A stretch of DNA of 64,000 nucleotides from Paragonimus skrjabini miyazakii (lineage: Eukaryota; Platyhelminthes; Trematoda; Plagiorchiida; Troglotrematidae), in NCBI GenBank assembly GCA_014338405.1, contig JTDE01021390.1, forward strand, positions 1 through 64,000. Direction: 5' to 3'. The notes below the pieces were generated by a model. It saw only the letters and a program-made list of their open reading frames with translations, searched no databases and had not been told where the DNA came from. The position numbers and the translations under genes are program-made. Below are positions 1 to 13,045 of the stretch, in pieces (the first letter of the stretch is position 1; each line of letters opens with the position of its first letter).

Positions 1-506
1 TTGATATCCTGATACTGTTCGCATTGTGTTCTAACTGACTGGCGAGGGGAATTCGGAAGCATTAAAAGTCTCTGGTGTAGATCACGCAAATTTATTCAGG
101 CAATCAAACGGTCACAGAGTTGAGTCTGTAAGTGGTCTTCGAAATTACACCGATCAGCTTGAGTCTGAATTTCGAGAGTAAACTGTCTGATGTCCTGATT
201 TTCTTTTCTCATGAGCGTATGAAATTTAGCTCTTTCAGCTGCTTCAGAGTTTACAGGTTGGACGTGTGGAAACAGCAGTTTCTTCAAGGATTCATAAGGA
301 AGAGAAATCAGTGAATCAGGAAATGACAAGTTTTTCACCAAGCTATACGCATCTTTGCCAATTACGGTGAGGAAGTGAGCGACCTTCTTTTCCGCTTTCA
401 GCTCTTTCCCTGTGAGACACCATATTTCGAAGTGTTCTGAATAGTCCTCGATTTCTCTCGACGAATTATGAATATTCAGAATTTCAAATGGATAGGAATC
501 CATCAT
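1..506 (-). pseudogene. Ty3/Gypsy gag fragment
   Basis: Decayed capsid part of a Ty3/Gypsy Gag, reading leftward off the window edge. An open stretch of 136 codons starts near 506. One in-frame TGA at 96-98 sits where a Gly codon is expected, after which the same frame stays open to the edge with a leucine-rich run (DLHQRLLMLPN). Landmarks are EHFEIWC near residue 30, a KKLLFPHVQPVN block in the middle and CDRLIA before the stop. The same block order appears in the gag at 56.3-56.7 kb (RFELWC, KKLLLKHVIPVN, RERLVAGVN), so both belong to related Gypsy families. Gag would package element RNA. No LTR, protease or RT is seen on this side; the rest may lie beyond the window. The Gypsy assignment rests on this internal match. 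Confidence 0.75.
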
Positions 507-1376
507 AGAAATTTACAGAAGTACGCGAGGCCAATTGTGATGATGTCAGAAATACAGAAATGAAGTAATTGACTTAGTTCAACCCAAGAGCTAACTTTGA
601 CGCGGTGGTAATAACAACCGGACTAAGAAAAGCAGGTAATTTATCTCTCGGGCGAAATAGTACAACTTATTGTCAACAATGTAATAAAACAGCAGTAATG
701 AGAAATAGGTTTAGTGACAATCACCACACTTTCGCGAGTGTCTAGTCAAAACTGTCCATCGGTTAAACCGAGTCTATCCGACTGACGTGTGAATCCTAGC
801 TGCAGCGACGATTTGAACTCATCAACCTTTGGCTTTTCAGCTCGGTGTGATAGCAATTTTCCGGCATATTTTCAGTGAGGTTGGTGCTAATCATTTGTAG
901 CATAACTTGCACAACTCATTCACAATGTTAGCGAAAATAACAGTGTGAAGGTTTAGCTGTAACTGTTGGTCCGTACACTATAGATAACCACCGGTAGTTG
1001 CATCATCATTACAGTCAGAGCGTATGGAAACTTCTACAAAGTGACAGGTGAGAGCATTCACAAGTTACACCACATATAGCTTATCTTCTCAACATGATCA
1101 GATGAAAACCACTAATAATTCTACGCCCTAAGTCGCAAGTTACATGCTGTATGAAACAACTTTTAACAGGTGTCCGTTTTTCTGTCAGTTTTCATAGCGT
1201 TTGTGCTATATTAAGTTACTTCCCTTTAGTAGTAGTGCGTATTAGTAAATAACTACTTTAGAAAAAAGCAGTTTAACGTTCAAAAGACTTTAATGACGCA
1301 AAACAACTAGAGTGAATCCGACAACTGCAGAAATGATCCTATTGTTGGCAATACAATGGTAGAAGATAGACTAAAC
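507..1376. other. intergenic, nothing recognised
   Basis: AT-rich sequence without a convincing open frame, splice-supported exon or recognised repeat. It could hold the decayed 5' part of the adjacent Gypsy element, but no LTR pair is visible. Confidence 0.5.
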
Positions 1377-1731
1377 TTACTGATGAGTAGTCGGGGATTT
1401 GGTTTATTTCAATTTGAACATCACCCACAATTGATCGCAGCTGTCGCATTCCCATAGACTTTCCAGTCGGCCCCTTTCGAACAGAGGAAGCACTAGACTC
1501 GAGTTTCGCTCTCATTAGAGCTCGTCAGTAAGGCATATCATCGCCACTGCCGGGACTTGAACCACGGACATGCTGTTCATGAGGCAACCCTGTTTACCAC
1601 TGCACCATTGACCTCACATTAGGCACGACCGAATTATCATCTGTGAACACTCAACCACTTTTGCTTGTGAGTAATGATCAAGTTGCCGATCGCCTCCAGA
1701 GGAGACACAGTTAGTGTGTGTTAACTCCAAT
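1377..1731 (-). repeat. tRNA-derived SINE with hammerhead ribozyme, best copy
   Basis: Read on the minus strand, this is the most complete copy of a SINE seen at least eight times in the window. In order it has a 5' head (about 1731-1640, matched by 19573-19673), a tRNA-like promoter, a hammerhead ribozyme and a 3' tail ending at CTACTCATCAGTAA. The A box TGGTGCAGTGG (1597-1607) fits TRGYNNARNNG exactly, and the B box GGTTCAAGTCC (1553-1563) fits GGTTCRANYCC exactly. Such internal boxes drive RNA polymerase III transcription. A ribozyme downstream of a tRNA-like head is the known plan of the schistosome Sm-alpha SINE. The tail recurs in a truncated neighbour at 1803-1947, about 420 bp away in the same orientation. 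Mobilisation would need RT from an autonomous partner; which one is not evident. Confidence 0.85.
1486..1540 (-). ncRNA. hammerhead ribozyme, complete core
   Basis: Type I hammerhead layout on the minus strand. Core CTGACGA is at 1528-1522. Stem II is GCTCTAATGAGAGC at 1521-1508: five pairs closed by an AATG loop. GAAA lies at 1507-1504, followed by the short stem III CTCGAGTC (1503-1496) that ends in the GUC cleavage triplet. Stem I pairs TATGCCTTA upstream with TAGTGCTTCC downstream, with one wobble and one mismatch. All invariant core bases are present, so self-cleavage after 1496 is plausible. CUGACGA instead of CUGAUGA differs only at the freely variable position 7. The fold was judged by eye; activity is inferred. 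Confidence 0.82.
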
Positions 1732-1802
1732 CGATAACCCCTAGACTAGGATTTCTCTCCAAGTTGAAATCACAGAAATTATCGACTTGTTGAGCGGTAT
1801 TT

Positions 1803-1947
1803 GATTACTGATGAGTAGTAGAGGATTTTGGTTTTCATATAGATTGAAAATCACCTACAATTGATCGCAGCTGTCGCATTCCCATAGACATTCTAGTCGA
1901 CTCCTTTCGAAAAGAAGCACTAGACTCGAGTTTCGCTCTCATTATAG
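1803..1947 (-). repeat. SINE 3' fragment, starts inside ribozyme stem II
   Basis: Minus-strand copy of the same SINE tail as 1377-1507, closely similar throughout. Its 5' end falls within the loop of hammerhead stem II: only TAATGAGAGC, GAAA and CTCGAGTC remain, and CTGANGA plus the whole tRNA-like part are missing. The ribozyme cannot be functional. Confidence 0.8.
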
Positions 1948-4900
1948 GTTTCTGCGTTTGTTCTATTCTCACAAACAACTGAGTTGCAAGAGGTGGCGGA
2001 TCATATATCACTTGGGAATAAGCAATTCTACTCCCGGGGACTATTGGATGTATTGTTAATTTCAGTAGCCTAACAATATACTTTGCTTTTCATTCCTTTG
2101 TTGCCCTCGCACATTCAGGTGTCACTAACGTCAGCTCACTCAGTCCTGATGAAGCCGGTCTCATGAAAACCGTAGAAATGGTGAAACTTTATGGTTTAAT
2201 CGATCCCAGCTATGTACTAACCATGTGAACAGACAGTGGACATTTTATTTTTAAATTTAGTAGGCTTGGAAAGTTAGAGTGGTTTGGAAGTATCAGGGAA
2301 TGGAAAATTGTCCAACTTACAATTGTTGTTAAACGGTAAAAAGTATTCAGTGGTTTAGATACACAGACCACTATAATGTACTGACAACTTGGGAACGTTA
2401 ATACATCGTCGGCGTCAGGATAGATTTGGTCCAGCTCAACCCACTTGGTATAAACTGATAAAGCAGAGTACTTCAAAATGCCATCCAAATTTTACATTAC
2501 ATTTGTTTCCAACAAACAACGAATGACCATATTTACCATGATTACTTTGGTCGTTGTCCTCTTCTATAAGCGTCTAGCCGAAATTCGAAATGTCCAGTAA
2601 GATAACTGCGAGCTTAGAAAAAGCTGTCCCGACAATCATCACATTTATCATTTCGATGACTCACAAAAGCGGTGCTAAAACAAGGTCAGCACCGCTTTTC
2701 CATGTTAGTTAGACACGGCGGCCTAACAGAGTTGTCGTGCATGGTGAGCCCGACGTATTAATCGGTACACATTGAAAACCACATAGTTTGGTGGTAGTTG
2801 TGGAAACCATGACCATCTGCTTGGCCTAGTGGGCACGTGAACAGTCGGGGATAGGTCCGTGACATTTAGTCACATCAGCATTTATGCACGAAATGAGGGA
2901 GAGTGTTTAAAAGACGTTTTGTATCTTTGTTTTCAAGCCTATTTTCCAAACGTGATTTCCATCTATGTGAGATGGGAACCAATTTTAACTTCAGATAATT
3001 TTATGACCAAGCTGTTTTGGCAATCCAGTCAAACCGGGGAATCTCACATGACTCCCCCAGATTTGCTGACTCATTGAAAATACCGGAAAAAAAGCTGAGA
3101 ATACACCAGACCATGGACACTTGAAACGCTTCATCATATTCGGTTGTGGCGGGTGAGTGGTCAGCTAGATGACGAGACAACTACTTTGGCTTGAAAAGCG
3201 CAAAGCAATGTAGTCTGAAAATAAACCCACATTCTACACCATCAGTTACTCATCAACGCACAAGACAGAAACAGTTTTTCGTCAAAAATGTGTTGGAGGA
3301 AATATCCTTCAAGTTGTTTTCTGGTTAGTAATCTATGTGTATGATATAAAAGTCAGCAATGTCGGATGTGCAACATTTTTTTCGGAATAGAGTAGTCATT
3401 ATTTTTATTGGATTATAGTTTAGGACAATATTTTGGTGACAGTCACGAAACCGATTAGCAAAAGTAAAGACACTGGACAAATTTGTACAAAATTGATATT
3501 CATCAGAAAATCGGTAGTCTCTGCAGCCTCTTCGGACAGATTTTCAGATAGTGCTCGGTAATGTGGATCATGCTATTGCTGCAGGTCGAATGTCATATTT
3601 TACCGGTGAGTTTCTGAACTACTCAGTGAGACTGTGAATAATTCCTCTTTTCTAGAAAAACCATCTGACTTAAAATGAATCTGTTGGTCTCCCAACAAGC
3701 AGCGTAGACATATGCACCGGAGCACATCACAGGCAACTGTATCAGCTTCTCAACTCTTGTGTGTGACGTAGTACGGCCATCCAGTCGTCCGACAGACAGT
3801 CCTGTTGTGTAAGTTAGAACAAACATAATTATCTGTTCGGCAAAACTCAACTTTGTTCAAGCCGCTTAAGTCATCAGAAAGATAAGCCGGTTAACACAAC
3901 GGAGCCAGAAGTTGTTTTGCGTGCACTCACTAGAATAGTAAAATAAATCCGTTAAATGACTAGGGTGTATCGTGCGCGTTACATTGGAACCTACAGTAAA
4001 TTTGGTAGACCGACGAGTTAGTTTTAAAACAAACGGTTATCAGTTGGGTATAAGTTCTTGTTATATACGTCTGTTAATGCTTACTGGAAGGCTTACATAC
4101 ATCAGCAATGATCAGATTTGGATCACTAAGCATAAAGAACATTAGAAAGTTGTCCAAAATTGAACACACCGAATCACGAACCAAAGTACTCAACTATCAA
4201 ACCATTAATCCAAGTGAGTAATACAAAGTGAGACAGACAATATGGACTGTGATATTTCCCGGTTGCATCGGATTTGTTTAATAGATATGGACCACCGTAT
4301 GTCGAGGTTACTTAGATTATGATGATGACTAGTCACTCGTGTTTACAAAACGTTGTTCTTATTGAAAAGGTCTGGAAAAAACCACTGAGATTGTAGTGGC
4401 CTCAGGGTGTACTCTCACCTAGAGAAGACGGCAGTATTGGGTCACACCTTAATAAGCCGCATACATCTGTGTGGCGTCTTGATTCACACGGTTCTCCATG
4501 CACCTAGTCTTCCACTAACAGACCTCTCAGTAACCACATTATAACGATTCAGGGGCAAACCGTTCAAATTTAATCTTTAAATGGAGGGGCTAAGACCAAT
4601 CAGGGACGCACTGCCTACTATCGTGATCAAGGATGACTTGGTCCACATGTTCAAAGCTTCGTTCCACGGGAGTATACTCCAAAGTTAATCAGAACTGCAG
4701 TTCCCTGAGATGCTTCGTTGACACAATCTCAGAGGTAACCAGATGTGTATGTCTGTCTGCATCGGCTCTATTTTTCTGAATGTTTCGGTATACTGTTTTA
4801 ACGGGTAAGTGTGTTGCACGTTGATGTTTTTCTACAATATAGGGACTACATTCTATGCAACTGTTTCCCTTGTACCTATGAATTATTCAATAAGGTTTCT

Positions 4901-7900
4901 TCAGATTAACACAGAGATGGGGACTTTTAGCCTCTTTTCATACAGATCGATGAACCTATAGAAGAACCGACAACAACTCGAGTCATGATAGAGCCACAAG
5001 TACAAACCGTGGATGGACGCGCTTGCAAGAACTGCGATTGAAACAGGCCTCCCAGATTTGGATTGGCAGCAAATCAGGGGCCACGAGTTAGAGTGTGCTG
5101 GAATCAAAGTAAGCTGCTTGTTCCGGTGGTCGCACTGGCTTGACGGCGTAGTGAGGCGGCAAACAGAGTTGGCTGATAAGCAACTAACGCATGAACACCA
5201 AATCGCCGACAGATAAGGCGAGTTTATTAAGGAACAGATACAGCATCTCACACATATCTTCTTCATTTGTGTAAATACTACTGGCTCTTTCAAGAATTCG
5301 AGCGCACGTGGTTTTCCTGTTATTCATTTTTGTGTTTACTTTACCGCAACTATTTATTTCAGTTAACTCAACGAGAGTTCATTCTATCCGTTTTCCATAT
5401 CTGGTATTAACTTCAACTTTTACATTTGAACCTCACCATTGACTACCAATCGCTTTTGATACACCCACTACTACGGAATATAATCATCGCCATTGCGGGA
5501 CAGAATGTAATCAGTATTGACACTGCTCACTCCACCAATCATGTTCAAACTGTCACCTCCAACAGAAAACAATGTCTTCAGTTGTTCCTGTGCCAGTTCA
5601 CACTTGTACGAAAGTCTATCACACATGAAACACCCGCTGCCAGAAAAGTAAACAGGCATAGTAACGAATATGATGAATCGGATGGTCCATCGCTGTACTG
5701 GTCAGCTAAAGGTATGCATTCCGTTGCGTACAAAAAGTTAGTTTCCAGGTACATGAGTGAATACACTAATTGTGGAAGGTTCTAAGTTCTCGAGAGCCAT
5801 AGTGAAACGCTGGAATTCATGTAATTTTCAAACTAAAAGTGTTGAACGTCAAGAAAAAAGATACCAAAAGGAACAGTCTCAAATGTTATAAACTGTTAAC
5901 AGGTGAAGTGGTTGTGTGGAAGAATATCCGGTAGTACGTAGACTAAGCTGTGTAAACTTTTTTATTGAGACTGTTATGTTATGATCGAAGTGGCCTTTAT
6001 TAACTTCATACGGATCACTTCGAGTTCACTGCTTCAGCAGTCCATTTCTTCGGTTTTTTGGCCTAAAACATGACGTGATTAGTTTACAGCTCCCAAGTTC
6101 CATTCAAGGGAGTGGCACACAATTGGTATAGTTATGTGTAACGCATTGAGTGACATGCACTAAAAGATGTTGTTGAAACATGATAGGTTAGTTATGGCTC
6201 TCTCTGTATGTTTATATAGCACTTAGTTGGATGGCATCCTGGATTTCATCGATGACCAGTTTTGCTTTATTCAGTCTAACCTTTCCGGATCGTATTCCAC
6301 AGAAATTAACAGTTTCAACACTTGACCATTATCACCAGTTAATCTATAGGTGGAAAACTGCGATGACCAGTTTATCGTTGGCCATAGTGGAATGATAAAT
6401 ATCTACAGTTTCAGATATTCAGACCGACTGCCGATAAACATATGAACTCGAAGGGCGAAACGATTGTCATGTAAGGTGTGTGTTTAGGCATCATTTCATT
6501 CGTTCCTTCCAATTACATATGCGAAATCGAGTACAAACATTTGGACGTGTGAGAGCCTACGGGCAAAATTCTCAACGATCGGTCATCATTCGTTCACGTG
6601 ATCTAAAATAATGATAAAAAATATGAATGTCATCAGAAAACAATAGTGTAGCGAACAGGCCCATTTTCGGTTGCTCATCGTTAAGCTGCAATTGTAGATG
6701 AAAGACGGAAACAAAGAATAAGAAGGAAGAAACAAGAATAGGAAAAATATTCAAACTACGTAACCATCCGTTATTTTGAACAAACACGCTTTAGCTGTTT
6801 CCGAAGCGCTTGCAATACACCGATTAAAACCATTATTATGTGTTCTAAAACAGATGATTGTGAACCTATCGCGCATAGATTGAATATTCTTCCTAATCTT
6901 ATTCTTTGTTGCCATCTTAAATCTAAACTTATATTCGTATCCGTTATCAGTATTTTCGATCGCGTGACCGAATGATGATAGATCATTGAGAATTTTGTCT
7001 GTAGGCTCTCACAGGTCCAGATGCTTGTACTTGATTTCGTGTATGTAACTGAAAGGAGCGAACGAAATAATGCTTCGGCATACATATCTGTGTTATCCAA
7101 ATTTATTCGGGGACAACATTGTTTCAAATGTTATATGGCCAAAAATAAGTGAATGATGGGACTGTTGAGAGTCAGACAGCAGTTCATGAAATGAACATTT
7201 CTGGGTAATGAATACCGAACTGAAAGAAAACAGTACCAAGATTAGCGAGCAAAACTTACTGGGAAAAATGACTTTATACGAGCAACATCCAATGACCAGT
7301 GAACAAACAAATGACTCATAATCGGGTACCGACGCCGAAACCGACCTATTCAGCCACACAGTTCCGTATCTTGTTAAGCATCAGTCTTGGCTGACCTTCA
7401 AAATGGTGACCTGACCGATTAGACCGTCCCAACTAAGTAGACAATTCAATTCCAGGTACAATAGGATTCATAGAAACAGAACAAACTACTTCTTACGTGA
7501 CCGCATGACCAACCATACTTCCAGTACTTACGATGTCAAATAACGAGCTCGTAGGCATTTCTGAGGATCTATTAACTTAGAAAAGACCCAAATGTGAAGA
7601 ATGTGGGCATGGACCGAACTTGGGCCAGCGACAAGAGAAGAATGCCTGGACGTAAAGAGTGTCCCATGTGATGAGCTACGAAGCCATACGGAGGAATAAT
7701 TTTCATAGTGGGACTCGGTTATAGAAGCATGGCGCGTGTATTGGAATGATTCACCTAAACAGCGTTTGACTAAGATAAATATCGATACCTGCCCCGATCA
7801 TACATTGCACAGTTTAGTTTCGCAAAAGTAACCGAGGTGTGGTCGAAACATCATCATACAAGACACCTCACACACTATCGTTGGCCTCTTTCAGGCCAAT

Positions 7901-9563
7901 CAGTTGAACATTAGAAACACTGAATTCAAAAATGTATCTTCCATATTTGTGATGCACGCCTGTTGATCAGCACTCCGCAGGTATTACATGAAGCAATTCA
8001 GAAGCGTTATACATCTATACGGGTAGATATCCACGTATGAAGTGATCTAGCACCGTGAGTGTTACTCACAATAGATGTAACGGTGGGGCCAAGGTAAATG
8101 TGAGATCAGCTGTATACTGGTCCACACGACCGCCTCGCAAGCACTAGGCTAGAAGACCAATTCCGGCTCACTAAGGGCATAAACATTGCAATGAGTGTTA
8201 ATCAGGGCGAAACACAAGCCTGGTGCTTTATGTTGAAATAAGCCAGCAAAAAAGTCTGTGATTATGAAAAATGTGATCAAACGAGTGACATAAAGCTGGA
8301 ATGCTTTTAGATAGCTTCAAGGACGGATGCGGTGTGACGAAAATTGTAAAACAACTAAAAAAGCATGGTTTTACGTGTGACCATTCTTAGTTAACGAAAT
8401 ACATGTGAGCAGGGGATATTCAATGGGGACGATCAGGCAAAATGGGCATTAACGATAGAGGATTGTGCCCGATCGGTTGGGTGGAATAATTCGGTCAGCT
8501 TGATGTGTGATGAATGAAGTATTGGTCAACAATCTGGCCTCACAAAATCTAGGACTGGAGTACACAGCCCAGTGTAAACGAGGATATGTATTAATACTGA
8601 GGAGCGTCAATCGGCATGCAAGCCTACATTTTCGTGTTAACATTCGAAACGAATTAACCAAAAATCCATGTGATTATAAAAATTCACCACGAAATGAGAA
8701 TGTGTTTCAATGTGTAATAAGCAAAACGACATAAAAAAAAGTTGAACATCAGACAATATTACTCTGGAATTTAAGCGTAGCAGGATAAGTGTAATCAATG
8801 CGAAGATACAACAGGTATTTGCTGGAGACAGCTGATACGTGGCTTGCCTTCAGCTACGCAGACTCTAGAGTAAATCGGAGGCTTACGGCTACTAACTGGC
8901 TATTTCCAGTTCACCTACATTCGAGTATGGAACAGGAAAAAGGACGCTTCAGAGTTAACTGTGAAGTGAATCAACTGGCGGACACTCGCTTACGCTATTC
9001 TTTACCACCCGACGCGATATATCATGTAAAAGTTGGATATATGCCCTGTCAGTATCGTGGAAAACGTGGACACATCAATTAATTCAATTTAGTAATAATC
9101 AGGTATTTTTGCAAACAACAACGAGGCGTGAAGAAGGCATTTATAGAAGATAGAACAGACTGAACAATGTATACGGAAGTACATCGGAAAGAACACAGCC
9201 AGGATGTGATGGAGTAGAAAAGAAAACAGAGTATTGCATCAGAAAATTTGCACAGATGAAATATCAAAATGATCATAATCCGAGAAGTCAAGGAGGAGAG
9301 AATCATGCAGTGTGCACATTAAGAAATTAAAATGAAAATAGATAGATTTGCACAAATTTTTGGACATATTCCAGTGCCAAATGTATGATGCTGCTCACAA
9401 CGAAGACGTTCTTGAGATATACACAAGATACGAGGGTAAATGGGTATGTGGTGGTCTCCGGTTATAAGTCCTGACTGTACACAAGGAATGGTAGGGAAAA
9501 ACAGAAGAAATGTCATACTATGCAATGCAATCGTTAGACCGTGCGCGCGTCTGCTCAACTAGG
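1948..9563. other. region downstream of the host gene, no supported gene
   Basis: About 7.6 kb to the left of the stop codon of the minus-strand host gene. It must include that gene's 3' UTR, but I cannot place the polyadenylation site. The first clear minus-strand AATAAA I found is near 7100, about 2.5 kb past the stop, and no nearer canonical signal was spotted. Open stretches here are short, lack splice support and resemble nothing I know. The only clear local structure is the hairpin at 2665-2699. Confidence 0.5.
2665..2699. repeat. 12-bp perfect inverted repeat (hairpin)
   Basis: AAAAGCGGTGCT at 2665-2676 is followed, after an 11-base loop, by its exact reverse complement AGCACCGCTTTT at 2688-2699. 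The arms are GC-rich in an AT-rich setting. No gene lies next to it; function unknown. Confidence 0.75.
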
Positions 9564-10494
9564 TTAACTTGCTAGATCCAGTCGCTCCATACGCATGTCA
9601 TACATGTCTGAAGTCGCTTCCCCACTTCCACCGAGACAGGCGGTGGTAGTGTAAGTCACTGTTGGTTGTGGATGGACAGTGGTGTGTGGTATTTGACTGA
9701 CAAGCTTCGGATTAAAAGGTAATGAATAAAGTTGGGAATAGCGGCAAAGCACCGGACTGCTGTCAGTTCGCGTGTTTTGTACATGTTCCACCTTCTCAAT
9801 TCGTGTTTGGCCACCTGATAACCACGCCGGATTGTGATTGCCAAGGGTGAAACCTCTTGAGCTCTGTTCAGCATTCGCGCGCAATCCCGGATGATTGGCT
9901 TGGGTAAGCTTTTGTGAAGTAGTCCTCATGGGGGGACGAGGCGGGGGCGACCTGGGTCCGTTTGTGGATACCATACCCAAATCTTCCGCATGTGATTGAG
10001 AACAAGTCAAGGTTCGGACTTCGGGGACGTTAGAGGATTGTTGGGCGTGAATCCAGACATCGTTGGGCAGAGTCTCTGATTTCTTCAGCCGTTCTGACAG
10101 ATTCTGAGGTACAGTGGATACTCGATAGGGAAGGAGCTGTGTCCACGATGCAGGTGGTGACATGCGCGTTGTGGACGTACGACTGTGACCCGATGGGTGT
10201 TCGGGTAGGGGACATATGGCACTGTTGACGTACACAGAATGTTTTCTTTCCATCCGTAACCGCTGACTGAGACGATGCACAGAGGTACCATCCTCTGGGG
10301 CAGGAGGTGACCAATATTGTCTCCTCGGGGTCGGTGGGAGCTTCAGTTCACAAGGTAGCGATGGGTGAGTAGGTGTTGGATACGTTCTTGATGTAACACG
10401 TGGTACAGCACTGGTATGATGATAATGGTTCGGCGTAGACCTGCAATTTTCTGTTGGTTCTCGAAGCGGTTTGATGCCAGAGGATTCCAGAGCG
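9564..10494 (-). CDS. host gene terminal coding exon (exon C)
   Basis: Last coding exon of an unrecognised minus-strand gene, about 309 residues to a stop at 9564-9566. The open frame is the longest in the window and is more GC-rich than its surroundings. A strong acceptor precedes it: a long pyrimidine run (CTTTGTGCTTCCCGTCTATC) and then ATAG, so the exon starts at 10494. It contributes one base (C) to a split codon, which fits the two bases (CG) left by exon B and gives Arg. The sequence is rich in Pro, Ser, Thr and His and looks disordered. It contains LPPTPRRQYWSPP near the start and SPPPRPPMR, a possible SH3-binding run, about two thirds along. The C terminus is MRMERLDLAS. No folded domain or membrane segment is seen. 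It could be the cytoplasmic tail of a receptor or a regulatory scaffold; this is inference only. Confidence 0.75.
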
Positions 10495-12173
10495 CTATGA
10501 GATAGACGGGAAGCACAAAGAAAAGGCATTGTTGCAAGTGTGCGTGAGATAAGCGATGAGTGCGAGAGCCCTCAATTCAAACGTGATCAGTTAAGGCAGC
10601 TGAGTGTCACGTGCCTGGAAGTACGTTTCTCTTGGAAAGCTAATAGGCTGGCGGACTAATCGACCAAAGACTGGAGCCAGACAGAGGTTAGGGAACGGAA
10701 GCGGTGAACGGACTGCGGTGTCCGGTCGCGAGGCGTGGTCAGCATGCATAGTGGACGAGTATACTGACCGAGGACCGTGTACCATATTTTTGCCGGTTAC
10801 GATTGGCTAGTAATCAGTAGGATAGACATGTTCATACTAGTCACTGGCCGCTACGGCGTGCTGGTGCGGATACCATTTGGACACGCGCATTTGTCAACCT
10901 GATTCAGCCTGTTTTGTATGTGGGTGTGCATCACAAACAAGCTGCACATGAGTTGGCTAGTCGTCTGTATTGGAGTACGTGGTAGAGTTAATGGGTCATC
11001 AATTTCTAACCGGTTAAAATGACTAAATGCAGTAGGAAGCAACTGACACATGCTAATCGTAAAAAAACCAACATTAGTGGAATGGGGTTTAGAAGGAGAC
11101 ACTTTCCCAGAGTAGCAGTTAGGGCGTAACAGATTCCAGCCATGAGATGAGAAGATTCCTTTCGGTTAGTTGAATTAATTGAGATGTTTTAAAACTTCTC
11201 TGTTGGAAATTTTTTAAACACAAACACCCGTTAAGCTAAAATTCACCTGTGAAAAGTAAGAAAACAATAAATACACCGGTCAGATATAAACCGAATGTAA
11301 CTGTAAACAAACATCAATCGAACCGGTAGGAAACAAACCGACAGGAACTTAAGGCATCACCCTGTGGAAAATTCTAACACGTGCTAGAATGAGTGTGACA
11401 ACTTAACATACCAGTTTTACTTCAAATCAAACTTCACTCACATTCGATCACAATGTTTTTACATTCAGATAAGCCATTCGGTCGTCCCATTTTTACATGA
11501 AAACATAACAGTTTACAGATGACAAGACAAAACAATGAGTACTTGATGCAGTTTCGCTGTACAGTTGTCAGTAAGTGAGCATATGCCCATAAGAAGGATC
11601 GCAGCCCTACCGCCAACTAAGGGACAAATGAGACTGAGGTAAATAGAATCAAAAACGAACGTGGGAATTAGAATTCAAGAACAAAAAAAACTCCAACAAG
11701 AACGAAACACGAATTTTATTGGAGCGAATACTTTCCGGAACCTTCTCATTTGATTGTAAATATTGTGGTGAAATCTGAGCAGGTTTAAATGGCCTGACTA
11801 AAAAACAATGAATTCGGTGCGTTGCCCGGTTTAGGAAGACGGTGGAAATCACGTTTGTGTCCTTGTAAAAATAAAACATTTGGGGAAATTGCTCACAATG
11901 TTTTTATACGTCTACCACTTCCATCAAAATCTGGATCACACTGCTTGATAATAATTGTTCCATGTTATGGCCTTAAAAAAAACATGTGGCCTATGCCAGT
12001 ACACAGTTGCCGAAAGAGTCCTGACATCTTGTGGATCGGAACTTACTGTGGTATAATAAACCATCAGGTTACATAACAGGGAACTGTCGAATTTATAGAT
12101 GAAAATAGAAAAGTGATAGAATAAGTTTCAGTGGCGTTAAAAACTTCCTTCTAACCAGATACTATAAGTTATC

Positions 12174-12194
12174 ATATATATATATATATATATA
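12174..12194. repeat. (TA)n microsatellite
   Basis: Uninterrupted AT/TA dinucleotide run of about 21 bases. Confidence 0.9.
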
Positions 12195-13045
12195 AGTAAT
12201 AGGTGGATTGGTTGATACAGATACAGTATACATACTTGATGAAGTGATTACAGAAATATCAAATATTTTAACATTAATCCGGCAATACACAATTACAGGG
12301 TACTTGCTATTAGAATCCAATTAAATGGCGTCACACATCATTGCAATGACCGTTTCTTTTTGGTGTGTAAATAAAGTGTTTGGAAATTGGTCACGACAAA
12401 ATTAAAGATGGTCTTCAGAGTCTCTCACACGATTGCGACTGGAACCCATAAGTGAGCTTGTCTATGTATATTCAGTGAATGTGTTAGATGATATGGGTTT
12501 ACTGCAGTCTAACGGACTAGACAACTCTTACCAGCTTGGTACAACTGGGGGATGCGAACGCTTTCAGTTAGCTGGCCATCAGAGTGGGGGGAAAAACCTA
12601 GAATCAAATCCAGCAGTACGAGTCAAAGTTGACAATATCAGCAATCACTGACTGCTAAAACATCCCACAACATCCCCATAGAGAATCTAATGAAGGTTAG
12701 TTGTTAGGAATGGGATGGATTAACAAACGTATGATGCAAGGCACCCGAGTATATCTGCCAACCAGTGGTGCTCGTTTTACTATTAGCTATCGGTATATTG
12801 TAACAATTTTACAGAAATACAGACTGGACGCGGTTAATTTATCCGGTTTCAACAACCTTTCGACTAATTATCAAAGGTTAACCATAAATCGTTTGAATGA
12901 AATTACAGTTTAGGTGCATGAGGAGCATCCAATACTTGTCGAGATAGTTTATATCTGAAACACTGAATTCCCTTTAACCAATTCATCAAGACAGAAAGAA
13001 GACATATTTTGCGATATGTTAACACTTCATTTACTCTCATCAGTC

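Noticed and set aside
1553..1607. Possible tRNA gene
   Set aside because: A and B boxes are present but no acceptor stem or anticodon arm fits, and the unit is repeated with a ribozyme and tail; it is the SINE head.
2151..2184. Hammerhead-like text: CTGATGA followed by CGGT/ACCG pairing and GAAA
   Set aside because: Stem II is separated from the core by unpaired bases and no stem III with a cleavage triplet is seen; treated as chance or a very decayed repeat.
10591..10810. Overlapping open frames on both strands right of exon C
   Set aside because: GC-rich but upstream of the exon C acceptor, hence intronic; no domain and no splice signals fitting the gene's phase.
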